A DNA stretch of 64,000 nt. Origin: JAAZNF01 sp964561025 (GTDB lineage Bacteria; Myxococcota; B64-G9). The stretch is from assembly GCA_964561025.1 (NCBI GenBank), contig CAZLNM010000006.1, positions 20,416-84,415 of the forward strand, read 5' to 3'. This document shows positions 53,464 to 61,341 of the stretch, piece after piece (within the stretch, counting starts at the first letter, position 1; each line of letters opens with the position of its first letter). Both the position numbers and the translations under genes were made by a program. The notes beneath the pieces are model-generated. The model made no database searches. It worked only from the letters and a program-made list of their open reading frames with translations, and was not told the DNA's origin.

Positions 53464-54081
53464 ATGGTTCGCATCGAGGCATGTTGGATGGCGCTTTGGC
53501 TGGGGGCGGCGCTCGGGGCCTGCGCCCACGACGAGGTGCCCCTGCTGTGCCAGGTGGCGCGCACAGGCGATCTGGCCATCAGCGAGATCCGCGGCAAGCA
53601 GTCCGACACCGACACCTGGGGCGAGTGGGTGGAGTTCTACAACGCCTCCTCCCGAGAGCTTCCCTTGCGCGGGATCGACCTGCGCATGGCGAAACTCGAC
53701 GGCAGCAGCGAGTACCACCTGGTGGTGCGCTCGCCGCATACCCTCGCCCCCGGCGGCTACTTCGTGTTCGGGCGCTTTCCCGAGTCCGATCTCCCCGCCC
53801 ACGTGGACGCCGGGTTCCTGGTCGACTTCGACTCGGACCTCTACAAGGAAGGGGTCTACGACCTCCTGTGCGGCACGGCGGAGCAGCTGGTGGACCGGGT
53901 GGTGCTGAACGGCAACCTCCCCTCCCAGGGGACCCTGTCGCTCGACGGCCGCCTCACCCCCAGCGCCGCCGCCAACGACGATTCGCAAAACTGGTGCCCC
54001 GACGCCACCAGCACGTCGGACGGCGGGTCGCAGCTGGGTCTGCCGGGGACCCCCGGCCGGGAGAACCGCCCATGCGGCTGA
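53464..54081 (+). CDS. Lamin-tail-domain lipoprotein
   Basis: A 205-residue lipoprotein (lipobox LGACAHD) with a single lamin-tail domain (LTD), an Ig-like fold found in nuclear lamins and in bacterial secreted nucleases. Signature: DLAISEIRGKQSDTDTWGEW, then VEFYNASSRELPLRGIDLR, and PGGYFVFGR. CGGAGAC precedes the ATG. The stop region overlaps the thermonuclease gene by ten bases, so both are one transcript. LTDs are thought to tether proteins to nucleic acid, membrane or envelope. A weak promoter (TTGACG 53400, CAGACT 53423) may drive the cluster. Confidence 0.85.
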   Translation: MVRIEACWMALWLGAALGACAHDEVPLLCQVARTGDLAISEIRGKQSDTDTWGEWVEFYNASSRELPLRGIDLRMAKLDGSSEYHLVVRSPHTLAPGGYFVFGRFPESDLPAHVDAGFLVDFDSDLYKEGVYDLLCGTAEQLVDRVVLNGNLPSQGTLSLDGRLTPSAAANDDSQNWCPDATSTSDGGSQLGLPGTPGRENRPCG

Positions 54082-55259
54082 GGTGCAACCCGACTGTTGT
54101 GATCGTCGCGCTTTCGGGCGCGCTGCTGCTCTCCTCGCTCGCCTGTTTCGGCGGTTCCAAGCGGGCCCGGCGCTATCAGAAGACCGAGTTGCAGGAGGCG
54201 CTGAGCCGGCTCGAGACCCCGGGGCTTCTCATCGGAGAGTTCACCCTGGCCAAGAACGCCGTGGTGGACGGCGACACCGTCAAGGTCGCCGGGCTCGACT
54301 CCTCGCTGCGCCTCTCCAACCTCGACACCGAGGAGACCTTCAAGAACGAGGCCGACCGGCGCCTCTTCGAGAGCGGCTGGGAGAACTACCTCACCACCAA
54401 GCAGAGCCAGACCAACCGGCCCATCAAGGCGGCCACCCCCATGGGCGAGGCGGCCAAGGAGTTCGCCAAGAAGTTCTTCGAGGGCGTGGACGTGGTGCGT
54501 CTGGAGCGCGATCACCCCAAGGAGATCCGCGACCGCTACAACCGCTACCTGGCCTACGTGTTCACGCGCAAGAACGGCGAGTGGGTCAACTACAACGTCG
54601 AGGCGGTGCGCGCTGGCATGAGCCCGTATTTCACCAAGTACGGATACTCGCGGCGCTTCCACGACCTGTTCGTGCAGGCCCAGCGCGAGGCCCAACAGAA
54701 GGAGCTCGGCATCTGGAACCCGAACACCATGCACTACCGCGACTACGTGTTGCGGCTGGAGTGGTGGGACGCGCGGGCCGACTTCCTCATGGAGTTCGAG
54801 ACCGAGGCCGCCGGCAAGGAGAACTACATCGACCTCAGCCACTGGGACGCCATGCGGCGGCTCGAGAAGTTCGAGGGCCGGGAGGTGGTGGTGCTGGGCT
54901 CCATCGAGGAGATCATCCTGGGCGACAAGGGCCCGACCCGCGTCAAGCTCAGCCGGCGCCTGGGCGGCTCGTTCCCGCTGATCTTCTTCGACAAGGACGT
55001 CTTCGGCTCCTCGCACATCGCCCGCTTCCAGGGCGAGTACGTGCGGGTGAAGGGGACGGTGACCCGCTACCGCAACCGCTTCGGGCGTGAGGAGCTGCAG
55101 ATCGTGGTGAACTTCCCGGGCCAGGTGCGCGGCTCGGAGCGGGTGCCCAACTTCAGCGGGGTCAACCCCGAGGGCACGGGGCGGGGGAACGACGAAGACG
55201 GCGAGGACTTCGAGCCCGCGCCGGCCGAGGAAAAGAAGGAGGAAGCACATGCGCCGTAG
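54072..55259 (+). CDS. Thermonuclease (SNase/TNase-like) lipoprotein
   Basis: A 395-residue lipoprotein (lipobox SLACFGG). Residues about 60-225 form a staphylococcal-nuclease-like domain: VVDGDTVKVAG (Asp21 equivalent), RLSNLDTEET (Arg35, Asp40 and Glu43 equivalents all present) and RYNRYLAYVF (Arg87 region), followed by QKELGIWNP. It should cut single-stranded DNA and RNA with calcium at the cell surface. A long insertion (about 105-150) precedes the Arg87 block. The C-terminal part (about 270-370) looks like an OB or beta-barrel extension, then an acidic tail. It overlaps both neighbours (10 and 11 bases). Confidence 0.88.
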   Translation: MRLRCNPTVVIVALSGALLLSSLACFGGSKRARRYQKTELQEALSRLETPGLLIGEFTLAKNAVVDGDTVKVAGLDSSLRLSNLDTEETFKNEADRRLFESGWENYLTTKQSQTNRPIKAATPMGEAAKEFAKKFFEGVDVVRLERDHPKEIRDRYNRYLAYVFTRKNGEWVNYNVEAVRAGMSPYFTKYGYSRRFHDLFVQAQREAQQKELGIWNPNTMHYRDYVLRLEWWDARADFLMEFETEAAGKENYIDLSHWDAMRRLEKFEGREVVVLGSIEEIILGDKGPTRVKLSRRLGGSFPLIFFDKDVFGSSHIARFQGEYVRVKGTVTRYRNRFGREELQIVVNFPGQVRGSERVPNFSGVNPEGTGRGNDEDGEDFEPAPAEEKKEEAHAP

Positions 55260-56928
55260 CCGACAGGTTTTCGCCGGGCTGCTCGTGCTGCCGCTGCTCG
55301 CCTGGTGCGGGGCCGGCTGCGGCGGGTCCTCGGGGTCGAGCTGCCAGGGGCTCATGCCCGGCGACCTGGTCATCAGCGAACTCTTCGCCAACCCCAAGGG
55401 CACCGACGACGGCAAGGAGTGGTTCGAGATCTACAACGCCACCACCCGCCCCATCGAGCTTGCGAACCTGGAGCTGGTCTCGGCGCGGGCCGACGGCACC
55501 GGCGAGACCGTGCACCGCATGGCCCAGGCCACCATCCCCGCGGCGGCGTATTTCGTGCTGGGCAGCATGCTTTCGAGCATCAAGCCCGAGTGGGTGGACT
55601 ACACCTACCAGAATGCTCTCGGAGGGCTTCGCAACGACTCGGGCTCGCTCGCTTTACGCTGCGGCGGGGTGGTGATCGACCGGGTGATCTACGAAAACTC
55701 CGCCGAGGGCGCCTCCAAGCAGTTCGACGGGGCCCAGGTGCCGGACGCGGTGGCCAACGACACCCTCACCCGCTGGTGCGACGCCACCGTGCCCTACGAG
55801 ACCGACTCGCTGGGCACCCCGGGCGCCCCCAACGAGAACTGCGCCGGCATCTCGCCCACCTCCTGCAAGGAGAACGGCCAGATCCGCGACGCGGTGAAGC
55901 CCGTCCTGGGCGACCTGGTGATCGCCGAGTTCATGCCCGATCCCTCCAAGGTGAGCGACACCGCCGGCGAGTGGTTCGAGATCGCGGTGAAGCGGGACGT
56001 GGACCTCAACGGCGTGGAGGTCGGCAACACGCCGGGGACGGTCAAGTTCCGGGTGGCCTCGCTGGACTGCGTCAAGGCCCGCGCCGGGGACTTCCTGCTG
56101 TTCGCGCGCTCGGGCGATACCACCCTGAACGGCGGCCTGCCCACGCCCAAGTTCGTCGCCAACGTGAGCCAGGCGAACTCCGCCGGCAGCTTGTTCGTCT
56201 CCCACAACGGTATGCTACTGGACCAGGTGAGCTGGACCTCGGCCAAGGCCGGCAAGTCCCGCGCGCTCGATCCCGGCAGCCTCGACCCCGCGGCCAACGA
56301 CGACCCGGAGGTGTGGTGCGACGGCAAGGACGCCTACGGCGCCGGCGACCTCGGCACCCCGGGAGCGGTCAACCCCTCCTGCGGCATCGTGCCGCCCGGC
56401 AAGTGCCTGGTAGGCGGCGCCCCGCGCGACAAGGTGGCCCCCGCCGCCGGCGACCTGGTGATCTCCGAGCTCATGCCCAACCCGGCCGCGGTGGACGACA
56501 CCGCCGGGGAGTGGTTCGAGATCGCGGTGAAGCGGGACGTGGACCTCAACGGCCTGCAGCTCGGCCGGGACATCGCGAGCCCGACCCAGACGCTGCCGGA
56601 GGGCGAGTGCCTGCGGGTGACGGCGGGATCCTTCGTGGTCTTCGCTCGAGGCACCGATCCCAGCACGAACGGCGGCCTGCCCCGGGTGGACTTCGTGACC
56701 ACCTTGAGCCTGGTCAACACGACCGGCACGTTGGCCGTCGGCATCGGCGGCGCGCTCCTGGATGGGGTGAGCTGGGCGAGCTCTACCAGCGGCGCCAGCA
56801 AGAGCCTGTCGGCGAACCACCTCGACCCGACCGAGAACGATACTCCGAGCTTCTGGTGCGACGGCCAGGTGGCCTACGGCGCCGGGGACAAGGGCAGCCC
56901 CGGCGCGGCCAACCCGGCCTGCCCATGA
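55249..56928 (+). CDS. Triple lamin-tail-domain lipoprotein
   Basis: A 559-residue lipoprotein (signal ending CGAGCGG) with three lamin-tail domains: about 35-180 (GDLVISELFANPKGTDDGKE, WFEIYNATTRPIELANLEL), about 215-365 (GDLVIAEFMPDPSKVSDTAG) and about 400-555 (GDLVISELMPNPAAVDDTAG). The second and third share long identical runs such as EWFEIAVKRDVDLNG, so they arose by internal duplication. Each domain ends in a WCDG...GTPGAxNxxC segment. GAAGGAGGA precedes the ATG, which overlaps the thermonuclease stop by 11 bases. It probably forms a surface scaffold with the adjacent nuclease. Confidence 0.9.
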   Translation: MRRSRQVFAGLLVLPLLAWCGAGCGGSSGSSCQGLMPGDLVISELFANPKGTDDGKEWFEIYNATTRPIELANLELVSARADGTGETVHRMAQATIPAAAYFVLGSMLSSIKPEWVDYTYQNALGGLRNDSGSLALRCGGVVIDRVIYENSAEGASKQFDGAQVPDAVANDTLTRWCDATVPYETDSLGTPGAPNENCAGISPTSCKENGQIRDAVKPVLGDLVIAEFMPDPSKVSDTAGEWFEIAVKRDVDLNGVEVGNTPGTVKFRVASLDCVKARAGDFLLFARSGDTTLNGGLPTPKFVANVSQANSAGSLFVSHNGMLLDQVSWTSAKAGKSRALDPGSLDPAANDDPEVWCDGKDAYGAGDLGTPGAVNPSCGIVPPGKCLVGGAPRDKVAPAAGDLVISELMPNPAAVDDTAGEWFEIAVKRDVDLNGLQLGRDIASPTQTLPEGECLRVTAGSFVVFARGTDPSTNGGLPRVDFVTTLSLVNTTGTLAVGIGGALLDGVSWASSTSGASKSLSANHLDPTENDTPSFWCDGQVAYGAGDKGSPGAANPACP

Positions 56929-57330
56929 GGCGCCGGGCGAAACTTTGAACCGCACGCCCGACCGCGACGGTTCTTTCAAGTCCGCGGTCGAGTGTGAAAC
57001 GAAGCCCATGTGGAACATGTCGCTCATCCCGAGGAGCATACTCGCATGCTCCTCATATTCGCGAAAACGGCCGAAGCCCGACCGCTGTCAAGGGCGAGCG
57101 CAGCGAGTCGCGAAGCGATCGGAGACCCTTGACAGCAAAGGTCGGGCGAAGGCTATGTCTGACAAGACTTGCGACCAAGAGAAAGCCGCTACCGAAAGGG
57201 GGATTTTCTCTGAACGCAAGCTGCACGCATTTGACGCAGATGTTTATTGGCGCGACCGACCGCGGGGCCTATACAGCCAGCGCGCGCACGTTGCGATGCA
57301 GCCGTGCTTGGGGGGTGAGGTAAACCACGG
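56929..57330. other. Structured intergenic region with two long inverted repeats
   Basis: A 402-base gap with no convincing gene. A perfect 9-bp hairpin lies at 57031-57054 (GAGGAGCAT, loop ACTCGC, ATGCTCCTC). A larger inverted repeat pairs 57076-57094 with 57126-57147: GCCCGACC plus GCTGTCAAGGG against CCCTTGACAGC, a 3-base bulge, and GGTCGGGC. The 31-base loop is GCGA-rich. TTGACA at 57129-57134 with TATGTC 19 bases on is a weak promoter candidate. It may be an unrecognised RNA, a regulatory leader for the second nuclease unit, or a small mobile repeat. Confidence 0.6.
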
Positions 57331-57837
57331 GTGAACCGGATGCGAGCATGCCTGCTCTTTTTGGCGATCGTCTGCTGCGCCGGCGGGATTTTAGCCTGCG
57401 GTGGCGGTGGGGGAAGCTCGTGCGGGCCGACCTCGGCCCAGGTGACGCGGGTCATCGACGGGGACACGGTGGAGATCGCCGGCGGAGAGAAGGTGCGTTA
57501 CCTGATGGTCAACGCCCAGGAGATCACCTCCGGCAAGAACGAGTGCTACGGCGCCGAGGCCCGCGACTACAACGCGCAGATGGTGCAGGGCCGCACCGTG
57601 AAACTCGCGTACGACAAGCAGTGCCGCGACATCTACAACCGCCTGCTGGCCTGGGTGGAGGTGGACGGCCGCGACCTCAACCTCACCATGGTCGAGCGCG
57701 GCTACGCCTGCGTGCTGTACATCCCGCCCAACGGCGAGGCGCGCCAGTCGGAGTTCCGCCAGGCGGAGGCCGAGGCCCAGCTCGCCCACCGCGGCCTGTG
57801 GGGCGCCTGCCAGCCGGAGGAGATCTTCTGTGAGTGA
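57331..57837 (+). CDS. Thermonuclease-like lipoprotein
   Basis: A 168-residue lipoprotein (lipobox ILACGGG) with a compact SNase domain (about 35-160). VTRVIDGDTVEI carries the Asp21 equivalent; KVRYLMVNAQEI has the Arg35 and Glu43 equivalents, but Asn replaces Asp40, one of the calcium ligands; YNRLLAWVEVDG holds the Arg87 equivalent. Activity may therefore be reduced or altered. The GTG at 57331 has a GAGG upstream; an ATG nine bases later is possible. It overlaps the helix-hairpin-helix barrel gene by eight bases. Confidence 0.87.
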   Translation: MNRMRACLLFLAIVCCAGGILACGGGGGSSCGPTSAQVTRVIDGDTVEIAGGEKVRYLMVNAQEITSGKNECYGAEARDYNAQMVQGRTVKLAYDKQCRDIYNRLLAWVEVDGRDLNLTMVERGYACVLYIPPNGEARQSEFRQAEAEAQLAHRGLWGACQPEEIFCE

Positions 57838-60112
57838 CTATTTCCCGGCACGGTCTTCAATCGTCACCCCAACGCGCGGCCGACCGCGCTGGCGGTGTGG
57901 GCCCCGCCTCCGGTCGCGCCCTGACCCGCGCCGCGGGTGGCTCGTCCTGCTGGGCTCGCTCCTCCTCGCCGCGGCCCCGCCCGCGCGCGGTGCGGACTAC
58001 GGCGTGTTCGTGGAGGCCGAGACGGAGGAGGACCTGCTCGAGCTCCTGCGCGCCGACGAGATCGACCAGGACAGCTACGAGACGCTGACCGAACTCCTCA
58101 ACGACGGGGTGGACCTCAACAGCGCCAGTCGCGAGGAGCTGTACACGCTGCCCAACCTGAGCTACGCCGACGTGGACGCCATCTTGGCCTTCCGCAAGGA
58201 GAACGGCGAGATCCGCGACCCGGTCGAGCTCGTCTCCTCCGGCACGCTCACCAAGGAACTGCTCCTCTCCATCGCGCCGTTCCTTGTCGTGAGCGAGCCC
58301 GGCGAGCCGGCCACGGTGTCCACCCGGGCCCGCATCCGCTACCGCACCACCTTCGTGGCCGGGGACGAGACGGTGCCGCCCATGATGCTGGCGGGCAACC
58401 TCTCCACCCTGCGCCACCTGGACGCCGGCGTCATCGGCGTGCTCACCCGCAACACGCTCGGCGAGGTGCGGGCCGAACCCAACTCCTTCCGCGACGGCCT
58501 GTCGGCGGCGCCGCCCGGGGTCAAGCTGCAACCGGCCAAGTACTTCGCGCAGTGGAAGGACAGCCACCTGCACCTGGTGGCCGGCACCTACCGCATCGGC
58601 TTCGGGCAGCGGCTGGTGTTCGACAACACCGGCCGCTACGTCCCGCACGGGATCCGCGTCGACGACACCATCTACTACTCGCAGGACCTGAGCCTGGCCT
58701 GCCGCGAGAGCGCCGGGGAACTCACCCAGAGCCCGTGCAGCGGAGACCTGCTCTACTCCTACCAGGCCCCCGACTACCGCTGGACCGATCGCCTGCGCGG
58801 GTTCGCCGCCGGCTACCGCACCGGCGACACCTTCGGGCAGGGTTTTTCGGTCCACGCCTTCGGCTCGTGGGTGAGCCGCGGTGTGTACCAGTACGAGCTG
58901 TTCCGCCCCGACCGCTGCGACGACCCCGAGCGCGACGACGATCCCGCCTGCAAGGCGCCGCCGGTGTACAAGCGCCAGGACGACCCGGCCGCGGCCGCGC
59001 CCACCTTCAAGTACGTGACGCTGCCGGACCTCGCCGACGACCTCCTGGCGGGCGGCAACTTCACCTACTTCTTCGACCGGCGCACCCACCTCGGCGTCAC
59101 CGGCTACGGCGACGTGCTGCGCTGGAAGGTCGAGGGCATGGAGCTCGACTTCCAGGAGTACTCCCGCTACCCCTACGGCGGGCCGTTCGGCGCGGTGGGG
59201 CTCGACGCGGCCTGGGGCGCGGGCAACATGGACGTGGCGTTGGAGGTGGCCCGCTCCTTCGACGGCACCCCGACCGGCGGTGGTTTCGCCGGCATCCTGC
59301 GCGGCACCGCCAACTGGAAGAAGCAGGAGATCGAGGGCGTGCTGCGCGCCTACGCCGGGGGCTACAAGAACCCCTACGCCCGCCCCATCGCCGAGCCCGA
59401 CGAGTACGGCGGACTGCGCTCGGCCGACGAGCTGGGCCTGCGCCTCAAGTACCGCGCCATCATCGACGACTTGCGGCTCAACTCCATGCTGGACTTCTGG
59501 GCGCCGCCCTCGAGCTGGACGCCCAAGATGGCCGCGCGCGTGCGCGCCGACTACGAGGTCGAGACCTGGTTCCGGCCGGGGCTGTGGGTGGAGTACCAGG
59601 ACAAGGACCTGGGGCCTGCCGAGGCGGGCGTGGACGAGTGCTTCGATTATTCATCCCAGACCATCGCCGGCGAGGTGAGCCCGTGCGCCGGAAAGAAGCT
59701 CAAGTTCGGCGGCCAGGCCGCCTTCCTGCCCAGAAAGAGCCTCTCGTTCGTGGGCCGGACGGAGCTTCGGCTGGTGTCCGATCCGGCGGTGGCCACGCGG
59801 GGCGAGGGTTTTCGCAAGGACCTGGTGGCCTACCTGTGGGTCACCGTCCGGCCGGTGGAGAGCCTGCGGCTGCGGCTGCGCGTGCGCTACCTCAACGAGG
59901 ACCTCGGCGTCTCGGAGTCTGGCGAGGACTCGCTGTGGTGGTTTGTCGAGGCGGCCTGGGGGTTCGAGAAGACCTTCCGCGCCAAGTTCCGCGCCGAGCT
60001 TTATACCCTGCTCGACGACCGGGACAGCACGCAGCAGCGGCAGGCCTCGTTCCGCCTGGGCGGGCACCCGAGCGACCTGTGGCTCAGGCTCGAGCTCGAG
60101 TACCGGTTCTGA
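57830..60112 (+). CDS. Helix-hairpin-helix outer-membrane beta-barrel protein
   Basis: A 760-residue protein from the GTG at 57830 (GGAGGAG upstream). A signal peptide (WLVLLGSLLLAAAPPARGAD) ends near residue 56. Residues about 88-150 are a ComEA-like helix-hairpin-helix module (VDLNSASREELYTLPNLSYA and ADVDAILAFRKENGEI), a DNA-binding fold. The remaining 600 residues have alternating amphipathic strands rich in Tyr/Trp/Arg and end in the outer-membrane signature LRLELEYRF with terminal Phe. This is expected to be a barrel with a periplasmic DNA-binding plug. With two nucleases and lamin-tail proteins beside it, it could be a channel or receptor for nucleic acid (inference). Confidence 0.85.
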   Translation: MSDYFPARSSIVTPTRGRPRWRCGPRLRSRPDPRRGWLVLLGSLLLAAAPPARGADYGVFVEAETEEDLLELLRADEIDQDSYETLTELLNDGVDLNSASREELYTLPNLSYADVDAILAFRKENGEIRDPVELVSSGTLTKELLLSIAPFLVVSEPGEPATVSTRARIRYRTTFVAGDETVPPMMLAGNLSTLRHLDAGVIGVLTRNTLGEVRAEPNSFRDGLSAAPPGVKLQPAKYFAQWKDSHLHLVAGTYRIGFGQRLVFDNTGRYVPHGIRVDDTIYYSQDLSLACRESAGELTQSPCSGDLLYSYQAPDYRWTDRLRGFAAGYRTGDTFGQGFSVHAFGSWVSRGVYQYELFRPDRCDDPERDDDPACKAPPVYKRQDDPAAAAPTFKYVTLPDLADDLLAGGNFTYFFDRRTHLGVTGYGDVLRWKVEGMELDFQEYSRYPYGGPFGAVGLDAAWGAGNMDVALEVARSFDGTPTGGGFAGILRGTANWKKQEIEGVLRAYAGGYKNPYARPIAEPDEYGGLRSADELGLRLKYRAIIDDLRLNSMLDFWAPPSSWTPKMAARVRADYEVETWFRPGLWVEYQDKDLGPAEAGVDECFDYSSQTIAGEVSPCAGKKLKFGGQAAFLPRKSLSFVGRTELRLVSDPAVATRGEGFRKDLVAYLWVTVRPVESLRLRLRVRYLNEDLGVSESGEDSLWWFVEAAWGFEKTFRAKFRAELYTLLDDRDSTQQRQASFRLGGHPSDLWLRLELEYRF

Positions 60113-60160
60113 GATAAAAAGACGTTCGCGGCGGGCAATTCACCCTAAGGCTTTTTTCCT

Positions 60161-60236
60161 ACCTCACCCCCTGGCCCCTTCTCCACAGTGGAGAGGGGGA
60201 ATTTGCAACCAAGGGATCGATTTTTAGGGGTGAGGT
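60161..60236. repeat. MITE/REP-like element with terminal inverted repeats
   Basis: ACCTCACCCC (60161-60170) and GGGGTGAGGT (60227-60236) are perfect 10-bp ends. An internal hairpin (TCTCC...GGAGA within CCCCTTCTCCACAGTGGAGA) lies at 60175-60198. CCTCACCCC...GGCCCC...CTCC elements of this kind occur in many bacterial genomes. It separates two convergent genes. Confidence 0.7.
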
Positions 60237-60271
60237 GACCAAGGAGAGGAAGGATTGGGTAACAATGGGTA

Positions 60272-61099
60272 TTACTTCGTGGGCGAGGTGAGCACGCGCC
60301 GCACCCGCTCGAACACCGCCGGGTGCAGCAGGTAGCTGTAGTGCGTGGCGGGGGTGAGATCGATGTTCTCGCTCCCCGGCAGGATGGCTGACTCGGCCGG
60401 CAGCACGAAGAGATCGTTTTTGCTCCACAGGCACACCACCCGGATCCGCGCGGGCAGCGGCTTTTCGGCGAGGCGCGAAAGCAGCTCGCTCCCCGGGCGC
60501 AGGTCGCGCAGGAGCTGTGTGTTTCCGTAGCGGGCGGGGTAGGTGCCCTGGTGCGGGCTTCCCAGCGTGACGAGCGTTCGCAGCGACGGGCCCAGGCGGT
60601 GCTCGGCGATGGCCAGCCGCGCCACGATCCCGCCCAAAGAGTGGGCCACCATGTCCACCTTCTTCTCGCCGGTGACCCTGCGCACCTTCCGCACCAGGCT
60701 GGCGAGGTGCATGGCCCGCTCGCGCATCCCCATGCCGGACTCAAAGTGGGCGGGGTAGCAGCGCCTAAAGCCATGCAGCCGAAAGTATAAACGCATGAGG
60801 CGGAAGGCCGCCGGGACGAAGACGATCGGCGCGTGCGCGTCGGCCGGCGCGGGTCGGACCTCCTCGCCGCGGGTAAAGAGCGAAAACGACAGCGCCGGGA
60901 GCTGGGCCAGGTGGCGTTTTACGTCGGGATCGATGGCGCGGTAGGCATCCGCGGTCTTCTCCCCGATGAATTTCGCGGCCTTGACGATGGCCGACCCCGT
61001 GGCCTGGAACGCGCGCCTCGCCTTGTTCTTCCACTTTGTCAGCAAAACCTCCCGGTCGCCGGCAGTGTAGGCTTTGCGACACAATGCGTCAACAAGCAA
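60272..61099 (-). CDS. Lipase-like alpha/beta hydrolase
   Basis: Up to 275 residues; the serine nucleophile is in VDMVAHSLGGIVARLAI (AHSLGG elbow, about residues 150-155), with a GSPHQGTYPARYGN lid-side motif typical of PGAP1/lipase-class hydrolases, a putative Asp in CLWSKNDLFV and a His in PATHYSYLLHP. The N-terminal 70 residues are basic and helical with no clear signal. The start is uncertain: TTG at 61099 has no ribosome-binding site, while GGGAGG near 61050 points to a shorter form. The substrate may be an ester lipid or acylated protein. Confidence 0.82.
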   Translation of the reverse strand: MLVDALCRKAYTAGDREVLLTKWKNKARRAFQATGSAIVKAAKFIGEKTADAYRAIDPDVKRHLAQLPALSFSLFTRGEEVRPAPADAHAPIVFVPAAFRLMRLYFRLHGFRRCYPAHFESGMGMRERAMHLASLVRKVRRVTGEKKVDMVAHSLGGIVARLAIAEHRLGPSLRTLVTLGSPHQGTYPARYGNTQLLRDLRPGSELLSRLAEKPLPARIRVVCLWSKNDLFVLPAESAILPGSENIDLTPATHYSYLLHPAVFERVRRVLTSPTK

Positions 61100-61102
61100 G
61101 TT

Positions 61103-61130
61103 CAGCCCGGGCAGATATCTGCCCGGGCTG
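61103..61130. promoter_or_regulatory. Perfect 28-bp palindrome between divergent genes
   Basis: Two 14-base arms (CAGCCCGGGCAGAT and its complement) meet with no spacer. It lies four bases before the earliest hydrolase start and about 210 bases before the FG-GAP lipoprotein. It could be an operator, or a hairpin acting as a terminator or attenuator; no strong T-run follows on either strand. Confidence 0.65.
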
Positions 61131-61341
61131 CTAATAAGTTGTTTTTATTGTGTATTATTGTGTCTTAAAGATTTTTGGCCCCAAATGGGGGGTTGGAGCC
61201 CTCTATAGGGTAGAAAGGAAATCGTTGCTTGTGGTACACCGAACAAAGAGTGGAACTGGCGAGCAGGGGACCTTTCATGTTCGACATCACCGGCGGGAGA
61301 AATGCGGGGCAGGGGGAACAGAGAGAAATGGAGGATTGAGA

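Noticed and set aside
56945..57334. Short plus-strand ORFs in the nuclease-cluster gap
   Set aside because: They run through the inverted repeats, lack start signals and show no coding character.
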